A DNA stretch of 64,000 nt, from assembly GCA_016291905.1 (NCBI GenBank), contig JAEEZS010000005.1, forward strand, positions 1 through 64,000, in the 5' to 3' direction. The translations under genes and the position numbers were made by a program. Under the pieces are notes generated by a model. The model made no database searches. It had not been told where the DNA came from and worked only from the letters and a program-made list of their open reading frames with translations. This DNA comes from Bacteroidaceae bacterium (GTDB lineage Bacteria > Bacteroidota > Bacteroidia > Bacteroidales > Bacteroidaceae). Positions 27,069-36,094 of the stretch are shown piece after piece (position 1 is the stretch's first letter; each line of letters opens with the position of its first letter).

Positions 27069-28997
27069 ATGAAAAAACGTTTTCATCTGGGACTCATACT
27101 GATAGTCCTTACGCTACAGGTTTTCGCGGCAAAGAGTGTCACAAATCCGCGGCCTTTCACTATTCCTGCCATCCACCAGTGGACAGGCTCCACGGGCTCG
27201 TTGACGCTGACACCCGCGAGTCGCATCCTTTATGCCGACGTACGTCTGCGGACAGCTGCAGAGTCGTTGGCGCGCGACTGGCAGACGGCAGGTCTCTCCC
27301 TGACTGTCTGCGAGGGCAAGAAGGCGGCAGAAGGAGACGTCCTCTTCGTCTATAAGCCACAGAAAAAGCTGGGCGAGGAGGGGTACACGATAGACATCGC
27401 CAAAGGCATTCGCATCGAAGCTACTGAGCAGGGAGCCCTGCATGCCGCTCAGACGTTGCTGCAGTTGGGCTCCACGCTCCCCAAGGGACGTATCGCCGAC
27501 CGGCCTGACTATCCGTTGCGAGGCCTGATGCTGGACTGTGGCCGTAAGTACATTCCGCTGAGCTATCTGCGTAACCTTGTCCGGACGATGGCTTATTACA
27601 AGATGAACACGTTGCACCTCCACCTTAACGACAACGCCGACCCTGGTTATTACCACGACAATTGGGACGAGACGTACTCAGCCTTCCGACTTGAGAGCGA
27701 ACGTTTCCCAGGTCTTACGGCCGAAGACGGCAGTTATTCGAAAGCTGACTTCCGACAGTTTGTCCTCGAGGCTGCCGCGATGGGTGTGGAGGTGATACCC
27801 GAGATTGACGTGCCTGCCCACAGCCTTGCTTTCTCGCACTACCGTCCCAGCCTCGGCAGCAAGGAGTTTGGAATGAACCATCTGGACCTCTCCAATCCCG
27901 CTGTCATTCCCTTCGTGGATAGTCTCTTCGCCGAATATATGGAGGGTCCAGAACCCGTGTTCGCAGGACCGCGTGTACACATTGGTACTGACGAGTACAG
28001 CAACCAACGCCAAGAGACCGTTGAGCAGTTCCGAGCGTTGACTGACCATCTTATCCACACCGTCGAGGCACATGGCAAACAGGCAGCCCTTTGGGGGGCG
28101 TTGACACACGCCAAAGGCGAGACTCCTGTAAAAGTGGATAACGTGTTGATGTTCTGCTGGTACAATGGCTACGCACAGCCCGATTCCATGCACAGCCTCG
28201 GCTATCAGATGGTCTCGATTCCCAGCCGCGTGGTCTATATTGTGCCTGCTGCCGGCTATTACTACGACTACCTGAATATTTCGAACATTTACAACAATTG
28301 GACGCCTGCGCATATTGCCGACAAGAGTTTTCCTGAACGCGATCCGCAAATCAAAGGTGGTATGTTTTGTGTGTGGAATGATATTATTGGCAACGGCATC
28401 GCGGTAGCTGATATCCATCATCGCGTATTCCCAGCGTTGCAGGTCATTGCCGAGAAGACGTGGGCAGCCGACACGACGCGCAGCTACGACGAGTGGCGGC
28501 GGTTGGCACAAGACATGGGTGAGGCACCAGGCGTCAACGATTTGGGACGCTATCCCAAGGGTATTGTCCTCTCCGAATCCGTTGTGAAGCCATCTTCGAA
28601 TCACAGCATACCTTTTATCGGATGGCCCTATTGCGTGAGCTTCGACGTCGAGGCTGGGGAGGAAGTGCGTGGTACGGCTCTCTTCCGCGACAACGAAGCA
28701 GAGTTCTATCTTTCTGATCCTGTCACAGGCCGCCTTGGCTTTGCTCGCGACGGTTATCTCTTCTCCTTCCGTCATGCCCTTCGGCCAGGCACGAAGGAAC
28801 ACATCGCCATCGAGGGCGACAATCGCGAGACGCGTCTCTATGTTAACGGCAAACTTGTTGAGACTTTAGGACCCGATCAGCGTACGTATCCCAAGAACAA
28901 GCCCTTCAAGATGGTTCGCACCCTCCGCTTTCCTCTCCAACGCACAGATGGTATTTTGCGCAGTCGAGTCACCAATCTAAAGGTAGAGAGCCGGTAG
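27069..28997 (+). CDS. GH20 beta-N-acetylhexosaminidase
   Basis: It removes terminal beta-linked GlcNAc/GalNAc, complementing the mannosidases in N-glycan breakdown. The signal peptide is LGLILIVLTLQVFA. A GH20b-like N-domain precedes the catalytic barrel with GLMLDCGRKYIPL, KMNTLHLHLND and the catalytic pair D308-E309 in HIGTDEYSN. The C-terminal ~150 residues look like a LamG/concanavalin-type module (RDNEAEFYLSD, TRLYVNGKLVETL). It ends 5 bp from the convergent gene. Confidence 0.92.
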   Translation: MKKRFHLGLILIVLTLQVFAAKSVTNPRPFTIPAIHQWTGSTGSLTLTPASRILYADVRLRTAAESLARDWQTAGLSLTVCEGKKAAEGDVLFVYKPQKKLGEEGYTIDIAKGIRIEATEQGALHAAQTLLQLGSTLPKGRIADRPDYPLRGLMLDCGRKYIPLSYLRNLVRTMAYYKMNTLHLHLNDNADPGYYHDNWDETYSAFRLESERFPGLTAEDGSYSKADFRQFVLEAAAMGVEVIPEIDVPAHSLAFSHYRPSLGSKEFGMNHLDLSNPAVIPFVDSLFAEYMEGPEPVFAGPRVHIGTDEYSNQRQETVEQFRALTDHLIHTVEAHGKQAALWGALTHAKGETPVKVDNVLMFCWYNGYAQPDSMHSLGYQMVSIPSRVVYIVPAAGYYYDYLNISNIYNNWTPAHIADKSFPERDPQIKGGMFCVWNDIIGNGIAVADIHHRVFPALQVIAEKTWAADTTRSYDEWRRLAQDMGEAPGVNDLGRYPKGIVLSESVVKPSSNHSIPFIGWPYCVSFDVEAGEEVRGTALFRDNEAEFYLSDPVTGRLGFARDGYLFSFRHALRPGTKEHIAIEGDNRETRLYVNGKLVETLGPDQRTYPKNKPFKMVRTLRFPLQRTDGILRSRVTNLKVESR

Positions 28998-29002
28998 GAA
29001 AC

Positions 29003-30520
29003 TTACCAGCGGACATATTTCACAGGCACACCCTCGCCTTTGAGCACACGGGCAAAGTCGTGTGGGCCGTAGGGAACGGGGCCACGCATCAGTTCTGGAA
29101 TGTTGTAGCACTTCAGGAACTGACGATGGTAGTCAGGGTCGGCACAGGGCAGCTCAAAAGGCTTGCTGAAATGTCCGTTTTTATCAATGTGTGCGAAGAA
29201 CGGACGGGTGAACTCGCCGTCGTCGCGGCGGCTGCTGAACACAATCCACTGTCCGTTGCTCGACCAGGTGTGATAGCTCTCCGTATCACACGAGTTCACC
29301 TCGTCCAAGGGGCGAACCCAGCCCATCTTCAAGTCCATCATCCACAGGTCGGCATCGTGGTGCCAGATGTGAAACACACCATGGTCAGCCATCGAGAAGA
29401 GCAGGTATCGTCCGTCAGGGGAGACGCGAGGGAGGAGGGCGCTGCCGCCACGGCGTCCTAAGCTGTCAACAATAAACACAGGACTGCGTGGCCCAAACCG
29501 TTTCGTTGCAGGGTCGAAACTCTTGCGATAGATGCTGTAGTGCAGTTTGTCGTAGTTTGCAATAATGTCGGCTGTCAAATCCTCAACGGAGTCGTTGTGG
29601 ACAAAATGGGCGCTGCAGTAGTAGAGCGTGCGACCGTCTGGAGCCCAGGCAGGGAACACCTCCAGTTCATCGTCGCGGTTCTCGATGTTCGTCACCTCGT
29701 CCGTATCGACGTCGTAGCAGATGAGGTCGCTCTCGCTGTCGTACACCTCAATCTTGTCGTGGTTGGTGGTGAAGAAACTCTGGTACGTATGGTTGGTGGA
29801 GTAGACGATGAGCTTCATCCACGGATGCCAGGCTGGATAGACGCCAGCAGAGAGGATGGAGTCGTTCTTCATGTCCACCTTCTTCAGCTTTCCGTCGTAG
29901 GCGATGACGGTGCCGCCGTAGTTCTGGCGAGCGTGGAATTGCATACGTTCAGGATTATACTGCTGGTAGTTGTGGCAGTTGATACACTGGCCGTTGACTT
30001 CGAAACCGCACAGCATGTTGTCATAGATAACGCGCTCGTCGTAGTTCTCCAGACAGCGCTGGTTGATGGTGAGCGCCTCGTAGCTGACGTATGAGGGTGG
30101 AATGAGGCGGAAGCTGAGCCATGGGTCGATGCTATCGGGCGAGACGGTGATGGTGAACGGGCGGTAGTGCGTCCAACGGTCGTCGTGACGGGCGAAGACA
30201 TCTACTTGAATGTTTTCCTTTAGGGCGGCGGCTTTCAGACGGCGCCAGTCACGGAAGTTGGGCTGCATCTTGTTGGCACAGACAATCTCGACGTCACCCG
30301 CCTTGTAGCGTGCCATCATTCCGTCGGCCTCCTCGTCGAGCATGAAAGTCAGCGGCGCGATGTTCACTGGGATGGTGACGCCCGTATAGTCAGGGTATAT
30401 CTTAGGCAGCGTGTCCTTCTCGTCATACTCCGTAGGCAGCGAAGGCTTGCAGGCCGCGATGAACAGAAGAATAATCGAACCGTAGAACAGGCTTTTTGGT
30501 TTATGGAAACTCATATTCAT
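29003..30520 (-). CDS. TolB/PD40-type beta-propeller lipoprotein with a CxxCH motif
   Basis: A lipoprotein signal (SIILLFIAACKPS) leads into about 170 residues of unknown fold. Then comes CINCH at residues 179-183, a potential heme c site, followed by PD40/WD40-like repeats such as AWAPDGRTLYYCS, RVSPDGRYLLFS and TWSSNGQWIVFSS. Function is unknown. It is 7 bp downstream of the DUF6057-type gene, a pairing I remember from Bacteroides glycan loci. It may sense or bind something in the periplasm. Confidence 0.78.
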   Translation of the reverse strand: MNMSFHKPKSLFYGSIILLFIAACKPSLPTEYDEKDTLPKIYPDYTGVTIPVNIAPLTFMLDEEADGMMARYKAGDVEIVCANKMQPNFRDWRRLKAAALKENIQVDVFARHDDRWTHYRPFTITVSPDSIDPWLSFRLIPPSYVSYEALTINQRCLENYDERVIYDNMLCGFEVNGQCINCHNYQQYNPERMQFHARQNYGGTVIAYDGKLKKVDMKNDSILSAGVYPAWHPWMKLIVYSTNHTYQSFFTTNHDKIEVYDSESDLICYDVDTDEVTNIENRDDELEVFPAWAPDGRTLYYCSAHFVHNDSVEDLTADIIANYDKLHYSIYRKSFDPATKRFGPRSPVFIVDSLGRRGGSALLPRVSPDGRYLLFSMADHGVFHIWHHDADLWMMDLKMGWVRPLDEVNSCDTESYHTWSSNGQWIVFSSRRDDGEFTRPFFAHIDKNGHFSKPFELPCADPDYHRQFLKCYNIPELMRGPVPYGPHDFARVLKGEGVPVKYVRW

Positions 30521-30527
30521 TTTTCTT

Positions 30528-32426
30528 TTAGTTTTGCGCTGGGAAACTAATCATGTAGCAGTCGTAGAAATACGTCTGGCCAAAGTTTGGGTAGAGCACC
30601 TTGTGGGCCGTTTCCCAGTCAGCACCCTGCACCCTTGACGCCGTCTCCGTAAAGCGTCTGTAGCTGTCCCTTACGGCCTGGCTGATGGGCCATTGGTCCA
30701 TCATGCGTTTCTTCTCCATGGTGCCAAAGAGTATGGCCGCCTCCTGTATATGGATGGGCCATTGCCTGTCAGGATAAAGGCGTGCATAGTCGTAGAGATG
30801 TCGCCAGAACCCTGAGGTGTCCTTCGCCCACATCGTGGCATACAGCTTCTGCTCGATGAAGAGTGGGTCGCCTGTATAGCGCGTGTCGATGAGCCGTCTC
30901 ATCAGGAAGTTCTCCACGAGGTTATGGTCGGCAATCAGCGAATCGTCGAAGTGCATCATGTGTTTGATGAAGCCCATCTCATTGTCTTTGCGGATGTTCT
31001 TCGCATGCTCCGTGAGTTCGTACACATGGTTGGCCCACGTACCGTGAAACATGGTCTGCTTCAGCAGGCCAAGGTACTTACGAGCCAGCTGCATATCGCC
31101 GTTGAGGACCGACGAGCGCGCTATGTATTTCAGGTGCTCGGCACGCCAGCCGAACTCCACGCCCTTCTCCATGCACAGGCGGTAGCTGTGGTTGGGAATG
31201 CCGTAGTTATAATAGATGAGCGAGCCCACCGTATTGATGGCACGGATGTCGAAGGGCGCATCGCACTTCTTGCAGCCGTTCTTGTAGTGGTACATCTCGT
31301 CGCCCTGCCGTTCCAGACGGGCCAAGGCCAGATTGCGCATCATCACAATGGCGCGCGTGGGGGTGTCTTTTTGCTTCGCAGCTTCCTTCAGCACTCCCTC
31401 CCAGTCTTGGTGGTCGATTTGGCGCTGCATGGCCAGCTCGTGGTGGAAGTTCTCGTCGTGATACCAGAAACAAGCGGTATAGACGGCAGCGGCAAGCAGC
31501 AGAAGGAGAGCCAGAAGACCCCCTCTCCGCTCCCCCGTGAGGGGGAGAGACTCGCTGTCATCTGAGGGCTTCGCGGTTGCCGCTCCCCTCCCTCCACGGG
31601 AGGGGTTGGGGGTGGGTCTTGAGGAGAGGCATACCATCGCCAGGAAGAACAGCAGCAGCAAGGCGAAGGGGATGTAGAACGAGGTGTACGCCTTCGTGAC
31701 GTAGTAGAGGGGAAGTCTGGCGTAGTAGATGTTGGCCACGTTGGTCTGGTAATAGACGAAGCGGTAGAAAAGCAGCGGCAGCAGCCCCACGCTCAGCAGG
31801 CTTGTCAGGCTGACAGCCAGTGCCGGCAGGCGACGTTGCTCCAGTCGCCAAATCCATACGGCCATCAGTGCTGTAGCGGCTAATCCATAGATGCCCAGCA
31901 GGGGATAGCCCACGGCACAGGTCATCAGCACAAAGAGGCAGTGCAGCCACGTCGGCTTTACCCTCTCGACCAGACTGCGGAAAGCCCACAGCAGCGCCAC
32001 AACGGCTGTCGTGCCGATGGTGCCGAGGAAGACATGGCCGCGCAGCTTCAGGACGTAAATCCAGTAGCCCGTATCGACAATGGTGACCAGCAGGAAGAGC
32101 ACAGGGAGAATGATGACGGGCATCCAACGGCTGCTCACACGGAAGGCTTTCTTCACCAGCCACATCAGCAGCGTCCACCAGCCACACAGCAGCATCACGC
32201 CCACCCACGGGTGGAAGAAGAACTGCGTGAACCACGTGCTTATCCACGTCAGGAAGCCGCCTGGCTCCACCATTTGCTCCTTGAAAAAGATTTTACTGGA
32301 GAGGAAAAGGTTCAACTCCTGCAGTTTCCAAAGGTAGTCCGACTCGAAAATCAGCAGCAGGCTGGCGACGACCACAAGGGCCAGTGCCGGCAGCGTAACG
32401 GACGGAATGTTGGTGAGCTTTTTCAT
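30528..32426 (-). CDS. DUF6057-type polytopic membrane protein
   Basis: The first ~335 residues have about nine membrane segments (for example LALVVVASLLLIF, GVMLLCGWWTLLMWLV). The last ~300 residues are soluble and helical, possibly TPR-like. Family assignment is from memory of Bacteroidetes proteins next to PD40 lipoproteins. The loop near residues 270-305 reads RPTPNPSRGGRG and then SLPLTGERRGG. It is encoded by two GC-rich hairpins of the dispersed-repeat type (31531-31546, 31585-31605), so a repeat has been inserted in frame. Confidence 0.7.
   Translation of the reverse strand: MKKLTNIPSVTLPALALVVVASLLLIFESDYLWKLQELNLFLSSKIFFKEQMVEPGGFLTWISTWFTQFFFHPWVGVMLLCGWWTLLMWLVKKAFRVSSRWMPVIILPVLFLLVTIVDTGYWIYVLKLRGHVFLGTIGTTAVVALLWAFRSLVERVKPTWLHCLFVLMTCAVGYPLLGIYGLAATALMAVWIWRLEQRRLPALAVSLTSLLSVGLLPLLFYRFVYYQTNVANIYYARLPLYYVTKAYTSFYIPFALLLLFFLAMVCLSSRPTPNPSRGGRGAATAKPSDDSESLPLTGERRGGLLALLLLLAAAVYTACFWYHDENFHHELAMQRQIDHQDWEGVLKEAAKQKDTPTRAIVMMRNLALARLERQGDEMYHYKNGCKKCDAPFDIRAINTVGSLIYYNYGIPNHSYRLCMEKGVEFGWRAEHLKYIARSSVLNGDMQLARKYLGLLKQTMFHGTWANHVYELTEHAKNIRKDNEMGFIKHMMHFDDSLIADHNLVENFLMRRLIDTRYTGDPLFIEQKLYATMWAKDTSGFWRHLYDYARLYPDRQWPIHIQEAAILFGTMEKKRMMDQWPISQAVRDSYRRFTETASRVQGADWETAHKVLYPNFGQTYFYDCYMISFPAQN
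31521..31615. repeat. REP-like GC-rich hairpins inside a coding region
   Basis: TCCCCC-GTGA-GGGGGA (31531-31546) and CCCCTCCC-TCCAC-GGGAGGGG (31585-31605) are strong hairpins. The second shares its stem and the following GGGGGTGGG with an intergenic copy at 38948-38975. The insertion keeps the host frame open and falls in a non-membrane loop. Confidence 0.8.
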
Positions 32427-32445
32427 GCTAATCGCTATTCACTTA

Positions 32446-33951
32446 TCACTTATCACTAATTATCACCTTTTTCCCCTCCTTGATGTAGATGCCAGGCTTG
32501 AGGTCTGTGCCCACGTTCACGCCCTGTAGCGTGTAGGTTGAAGATGGAAGATTGATGGTTGAAGATTGATGGTTGATGGGCTGTGGGGTGATGCCTGTCT
32601 TCGTGCCAAGCGTGCAGAAGGTGAAATAGACGGGCTCATCGTATTTCGCAGGCGATATGTCGTGCAGGTACTTGCCTGTGCCGACGTTCTTCAGGGAGAA
32701 GCCCTTGCCATCGACATACTGAATCTCCCACACGGCACCCTTGGGGATGTCGAAACCGTTCTGGTCGTTCAGTCCTTGGACAAAGCACTTGTCGCCATCG
32801 ACAGCCGGAGTGTTCAGGTAGCTCTCTACACCGTCCACCGTGTAGTTGTTTCCCTCAGGGGTGACGAGGCGCAGGCGGAAACCTCCGCTGGCCTTCTGAA
32901 TCTTGAAGAAGTAGCACGAGTTGGTCTCCCTGAACGCCGTCGTGAAGTCGGCATAGCCTAAATGCTCTCCGAACGGACAGTAGAAAGCCTTGCCGTCAGC
33001 CTCGTTGACAATGGCAAAGGGAATGCCACTGACAGACGACAGCACGGTGAAGCGCTGGTCCACCTCCTTCTCTGTCGAGGGAATAAAGGGGTCAGTAAAG
33101 TCAGGGTCGATGTCGTACTGCACGCGCAGCACCTCACGGGCATAGCGCATGCCGAGGACACGATAGCCCTGCGCCGAGAAGTGCCAAGGGTCGGAGCCGT
33201 TTCCAGGCAGGTATCGGGCTGACACCACGTGGGCTGTGGGAATGACGCTGGGCAGACGGTCCACCTGTACGTTGTGACTTGAGCAGCCGCCACCCATGTC
33301 GGCATACTCCACCTCGCCCGCAAACAGGGGTACGTCGGCAGCCTGCAGGCCGAGGTCCTTCAGCATGTCCTTATAGATTTTGTTCACCATGTTGGGCCAG
33401 TTGGGGTCACCGCAGTTCGAGCATCCCTGATGCAGTAGGATACCCTTGATGACACCCACCTCCTGGGCTTTCTTGGCCATCTCTATGATACGGCCGTAAG
33501 GGTTGCCGCCGTAGTAGTTCTTGGCCAGCGTGGCCCACCACTCGTTGGGGTTGTCCTTCAGCTTCTGCTGATACTTGTCCTTGTCGAACATCTCAATAGG
33601 ACTTCCGCCCATGGCCACAGCAATGACGCCGATCTTGTGGTCAGGCAGGTTGGCCACCATCGTACGTCCGAAATAGTCGGTAGGGCCAAGCTTTCCGACG
33701 GGGCTGACAATAGGGCACTCGGCCTTATACCAGTTGCCCAAGGTGCGCTTGGGGCTGTTGAAGTCACACGTGGCCAGCATCTGGAAACGGGCATCCACGT
33801 TACCCTTGTCCTGCGACTCCCATTGGGCATTGCCCTCCATGTTCGACTGTCCGAAACAGATGTAGACGTGGAAGTTTGGGTCCACCTCTGCGTTCGCTTG
33901 GGCGAGGCAGGCCGTCAGCCCCACAAGCATCAGGAACAGAGTCTTTCTCAT
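32446..33951 (-). CDS. CE6-like (SASA/SGNH) carbohydrate acetylesterase
   Basis: The signal peptide ends near LAQANA. The SGNH motifs are FGQSNMEGN (catalytic Ser), AVAMGGSPIEMF and SDPWHFSAQGYR (Asp-His). This suits acetyl-xylan esterases of family CE6 or sialate O-acetylesterases. The third motif reads LLHQGCSNCGD where the family usually has HQGE, which is worth checking. The last ~200 residues hold a ricin-like or unknown domain and a tail like that of the GH10 protein (GIYIKEGKKVIISDK). A low-complexity stretch at 32530-32580 encodes NHQSSTINLPSSTY. Confidence 0.82.
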   Translation of the reverse strand: MRKTLFLMLVGLTACLAQANAEVDPNFHVYICFGQSNMEGNAQWESQDKGNVDARFQMLATCDFNSPKRTLGNWYKAECPIVSPVGKLGPTDYFGRTMVANLPDHKIGVIAVAMGGSPIEMFDKDKYQQKLKDNPNEWWATLAKNYYGGNPYGRIIEMAKKAQEVGVIKGILLHQGCSNCGDPNWPNMVNKIYKDMLKDLGLQAADVPLFAGEVEYADMGGGCSSHNVQVDRLPSVIPTAHVVSARYLPGNGSDPWHFSAQGYRVLGMRYAREVLRVQYDIDPDFTDPFIPSTEKEVDQRFTVLSSVSGIPFAIVNEADGKAFYCPFGEHLGYADFTTAFRETNSCYFFKIQKASGGFRLRLVTPEGNNYTVDGVESYLNTPAVDGDKCFVQGLNDQNGFDIPKGAVWEIQYVDGKGFSLKNVGTGKYLHDISPAKYDEPVYFTFCTLGTKTGITPQPINHQSSTINLPSSTYTLQGVNVGTDLKPGIYIKEGKKVIISDK

Positions 33952-33983
33952 ACCAGAAAATTGAAGATTGAAAAATCTATTTC

Positions 33984-36080
33984 CTAATTAATAAATATCT
34001 TCTTGCCGTCCTTGATGACGATGCCGCGATAGCCGTCAGGCACCTCCACACCGTAGGGGGTGTAGGCAGGGGTATCGGCGTTGTCGTCCCTGACCGTCGT
34101 GATGCCCAGCGGCGAGGTGCTGGTGACCTCCAGGTTGCGCACGCCCGACATCTTCTCCTTGCCGTCGGCGTCGATGACGATGCCCGTGATGGCATAGGTG
34201 CCCGTCTCGGTGGGGATGAAGTCGTAGACGTAGGGCTCTCCGTCCATGCTGGCTATCAGCAGGTTGTTGGCATAGAGCCTCACAAAGCGGACAGGGCTGT
34301 TTCTTGACGAGACCTTGAGCTCTACGGGCACGTGGTCGCCCACGCCATATTCGCGTGAGAAGGCTTTCAGCCTGCACGACAAGCCGCTGCCCTCCTCATA
34401 GCGGCTGAAGGTGATGTCCTTCATGTAGAAGCCGCCCTTGTCGACGAGCAGGGTGAGCACGTGACGTCCGGCCGTCAGCTTCGTCTGCAGCCGTCCGTGC
34501 ATCGTCTTCCATTCAGAGGAGCCACCTGTCTTGGGGACCTCTATATACTCGGTGAGATACTCCAGCTTGTCGAGGCCGTACTCTGCCAGGTGGAACATGC
34601 CGCCAGCTTTTGCCGAGGCCAATGTGACGTCAATCGAATAGAGGCCGTCCTCCTTCACGTCCACGGTGTAGTCCATCCACTGGCCTTCCTTCAGGGCCGT
34701 CGTCTCGCTGCGTGTGGCGTTGTTGAAGGCCACGCCTGAGATGCCGTTGTCGTATTCCGTGATGTTGACGGTGCCAGGCAGTTCAGGCACGGTCTCGTTG
34801 TAGGGCTGGTGCTTGGTGGTGGAGCGTACCACGCTGAATCGTCCGTAGCGCTCATAGGTCGTGCCGTCGGTAGCGGTCACCACCGCCTTCGTGGTGTTCC
34901 AGTTGGGGGTGCTCGCCGTGTATTCGACAATGTAGGGCTCCTCGGTCATGGTTGCCACCAGCTCGTCGTTCACATAGAGGTCCACCTTCTCGATGGTCTT
35001 GGTGGCCAGTCGGGCATTCACCTTGATGGGCAGCACATCGTCCTTGGCCACCTTCATGGAGGCAGGACGGATGTAGATGGAGGCCTCTTTCTTGCCCCCA
35101 GGCAGGGGCCCCACGGCGTTCTTGGCCGCATCGCTGGCCATATACTCCTTAATCCACGTCATGGCCGGACGTTCGGCGCCGTTCTTGTAGAGGCCTGAGT
35201 TGCTGACCCACGTGGCTCCGTGGACATAGCCCCAGAGGGTGACGCCAGCACAATAGGGAGCCTCCCACATCACAGGCAGAATCTTCTCGTACTGCGCCTT
35301 CTGCTGGCTGTCGTTTGACTTGTCGATATCCAGCTCAGTGATGTACATGGGCATCTTCAGCGCGTCCTGCTGCTTCTTCATCACGCTCGTCAGCTCGCTC
35401 ACGCTGATGTCGCCCACCTCGTGCGACTGGTTGCCGTAGGCGTCGATGGGCGCGCCGGCATCGCGCAGCGTCTGCACCAGGGTGATGTAGTTGTCCACGT
35501 CCCATCGCAGCGAGTTGTAGTCGTTGTATATCAGTATGGCATCAGGCCAGCGCTCATAGGCCATGTCGAAGGCTTTGATGAGCCAGTCGTAGCCCGTCTT
35601 GCCGCCTCCGCCCAGTGTCTCCTTCATCATAGGGTTGCCATCCTGATGCTTGCCCACGGCCTCGTTCACCACGTCAATCATGGGCAGGGTTTTGTACTTG
35701 GCCTTCACGTTGTCGAACCAGTTGGTGAGGGCGGCGAAGCGCTCCGTTGCCGACAGGCTCTCCAGCCAGCCTGGATACTGGGCGCCCCACACCAGGGCGT
35801 GGAACTTGTAGGTGAAGTTGTGCTGCTTGGCATAGCTGAAGGCCCTGTCGCAGCCCCAGTTGAAGTTGTCCCTGGTGCCCTCGACGGACGCCCATTTCGA
35901 CTCGTTCTCGCAGGTGATCTGGTTCCAGAGCGTATAGTACGACGGCACGCCTCCGCCGGCTTCCACATTACCTCGGGTGGTGATGTTGCCAAGGAACTTG
36001 TTAGGGTTCGTGGATAACTGTGCCTGCACCCCTACGAGGGGAAGTAGGCTTGTGAGGACTATCGTTAAAAGCTTTTTCAT
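33984..36080 (-). CDS. GH10 endo-1,4-beta-xylanase
   Basis: Secreted (signal LTIVLTSLLPLVGVQA). The GH10 barrel covers residues about 25-340, with acid/base E140 in DVVNEAVG and nucleophile E249 in MYITELDID. FHALVWGAQYPGWL is the typical WH region. Ig-like and CBM6-like modules follow (EGQWMDYTVDVKEDGLYSID, AGRHVLTLLVDKGG). The C-terminal YTPYGVEVPDGYRGIVIKDG resembles a Bacteroidetes secretion or anchoring tail. It lies between the CE6-like esterase and GH3 genes, a coherent xylan set. Confidence 0.94.
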   Translation of the reverse strand: MKKLLTIVLTSLLPLVGVQAQLSTNPNKFLGNITTRGNVEAGGGVPSYYTLWNQITCENESKWASVEGTRDNFNWGCDRAFSYAKQHNFTYKFHALVWGAQYPGWLESLSATERFAALTNWFDNVKAKYKTLPMIDVVNEAVGKHQDGNPMMKETLGGGGKTGYDWLIKAFDMAYERWPDAILIYNDYNSLRWDVDNYITLVQTLRDAGAPIDAYGNQSHEVGDISVSELTSVMKKQQDALKMPMYITELDIDKSNDSQQKAQYEKILPVMWEAPYCAGVTLWGYVHGATWVSNSGLYKNGAERPAMTWIKEYMASDAAKNAVGPLPGGKKEASIYIRPASMKVAKDDVLPIKVNARLATKTIEKVDLYVNDELVATMTEEPYIVEYTASTPNWNTTKAVVTATDGTTYERYGRFSVVRSTTKHQPYNETVPELPGTVNITEYDNGISGVAFNNATRSETTALKEGQWMDYTVDVKEDGLYSIDVTLASAKAGGMFHLAEYGLDKLEYLTEYIEVPKTGGSSEWKTMHGRLQTKLTAGRHVLTLLVDKGGFYMKDITFSRYEEGSGLSCRLKAFSREYGVGDHVPVELKVSSRNSPVRFVRLYANNLLIASMDGEPYVYDFIPTETGTYAITGIVIDADGKEKMSGVRNLEVTSTSPLGITTVRDDNADTPAYTPYGVEVPDGYRGIVIKDGKKIFIN

Positions 36081-36094
36081 TCCTTATTTAATTT

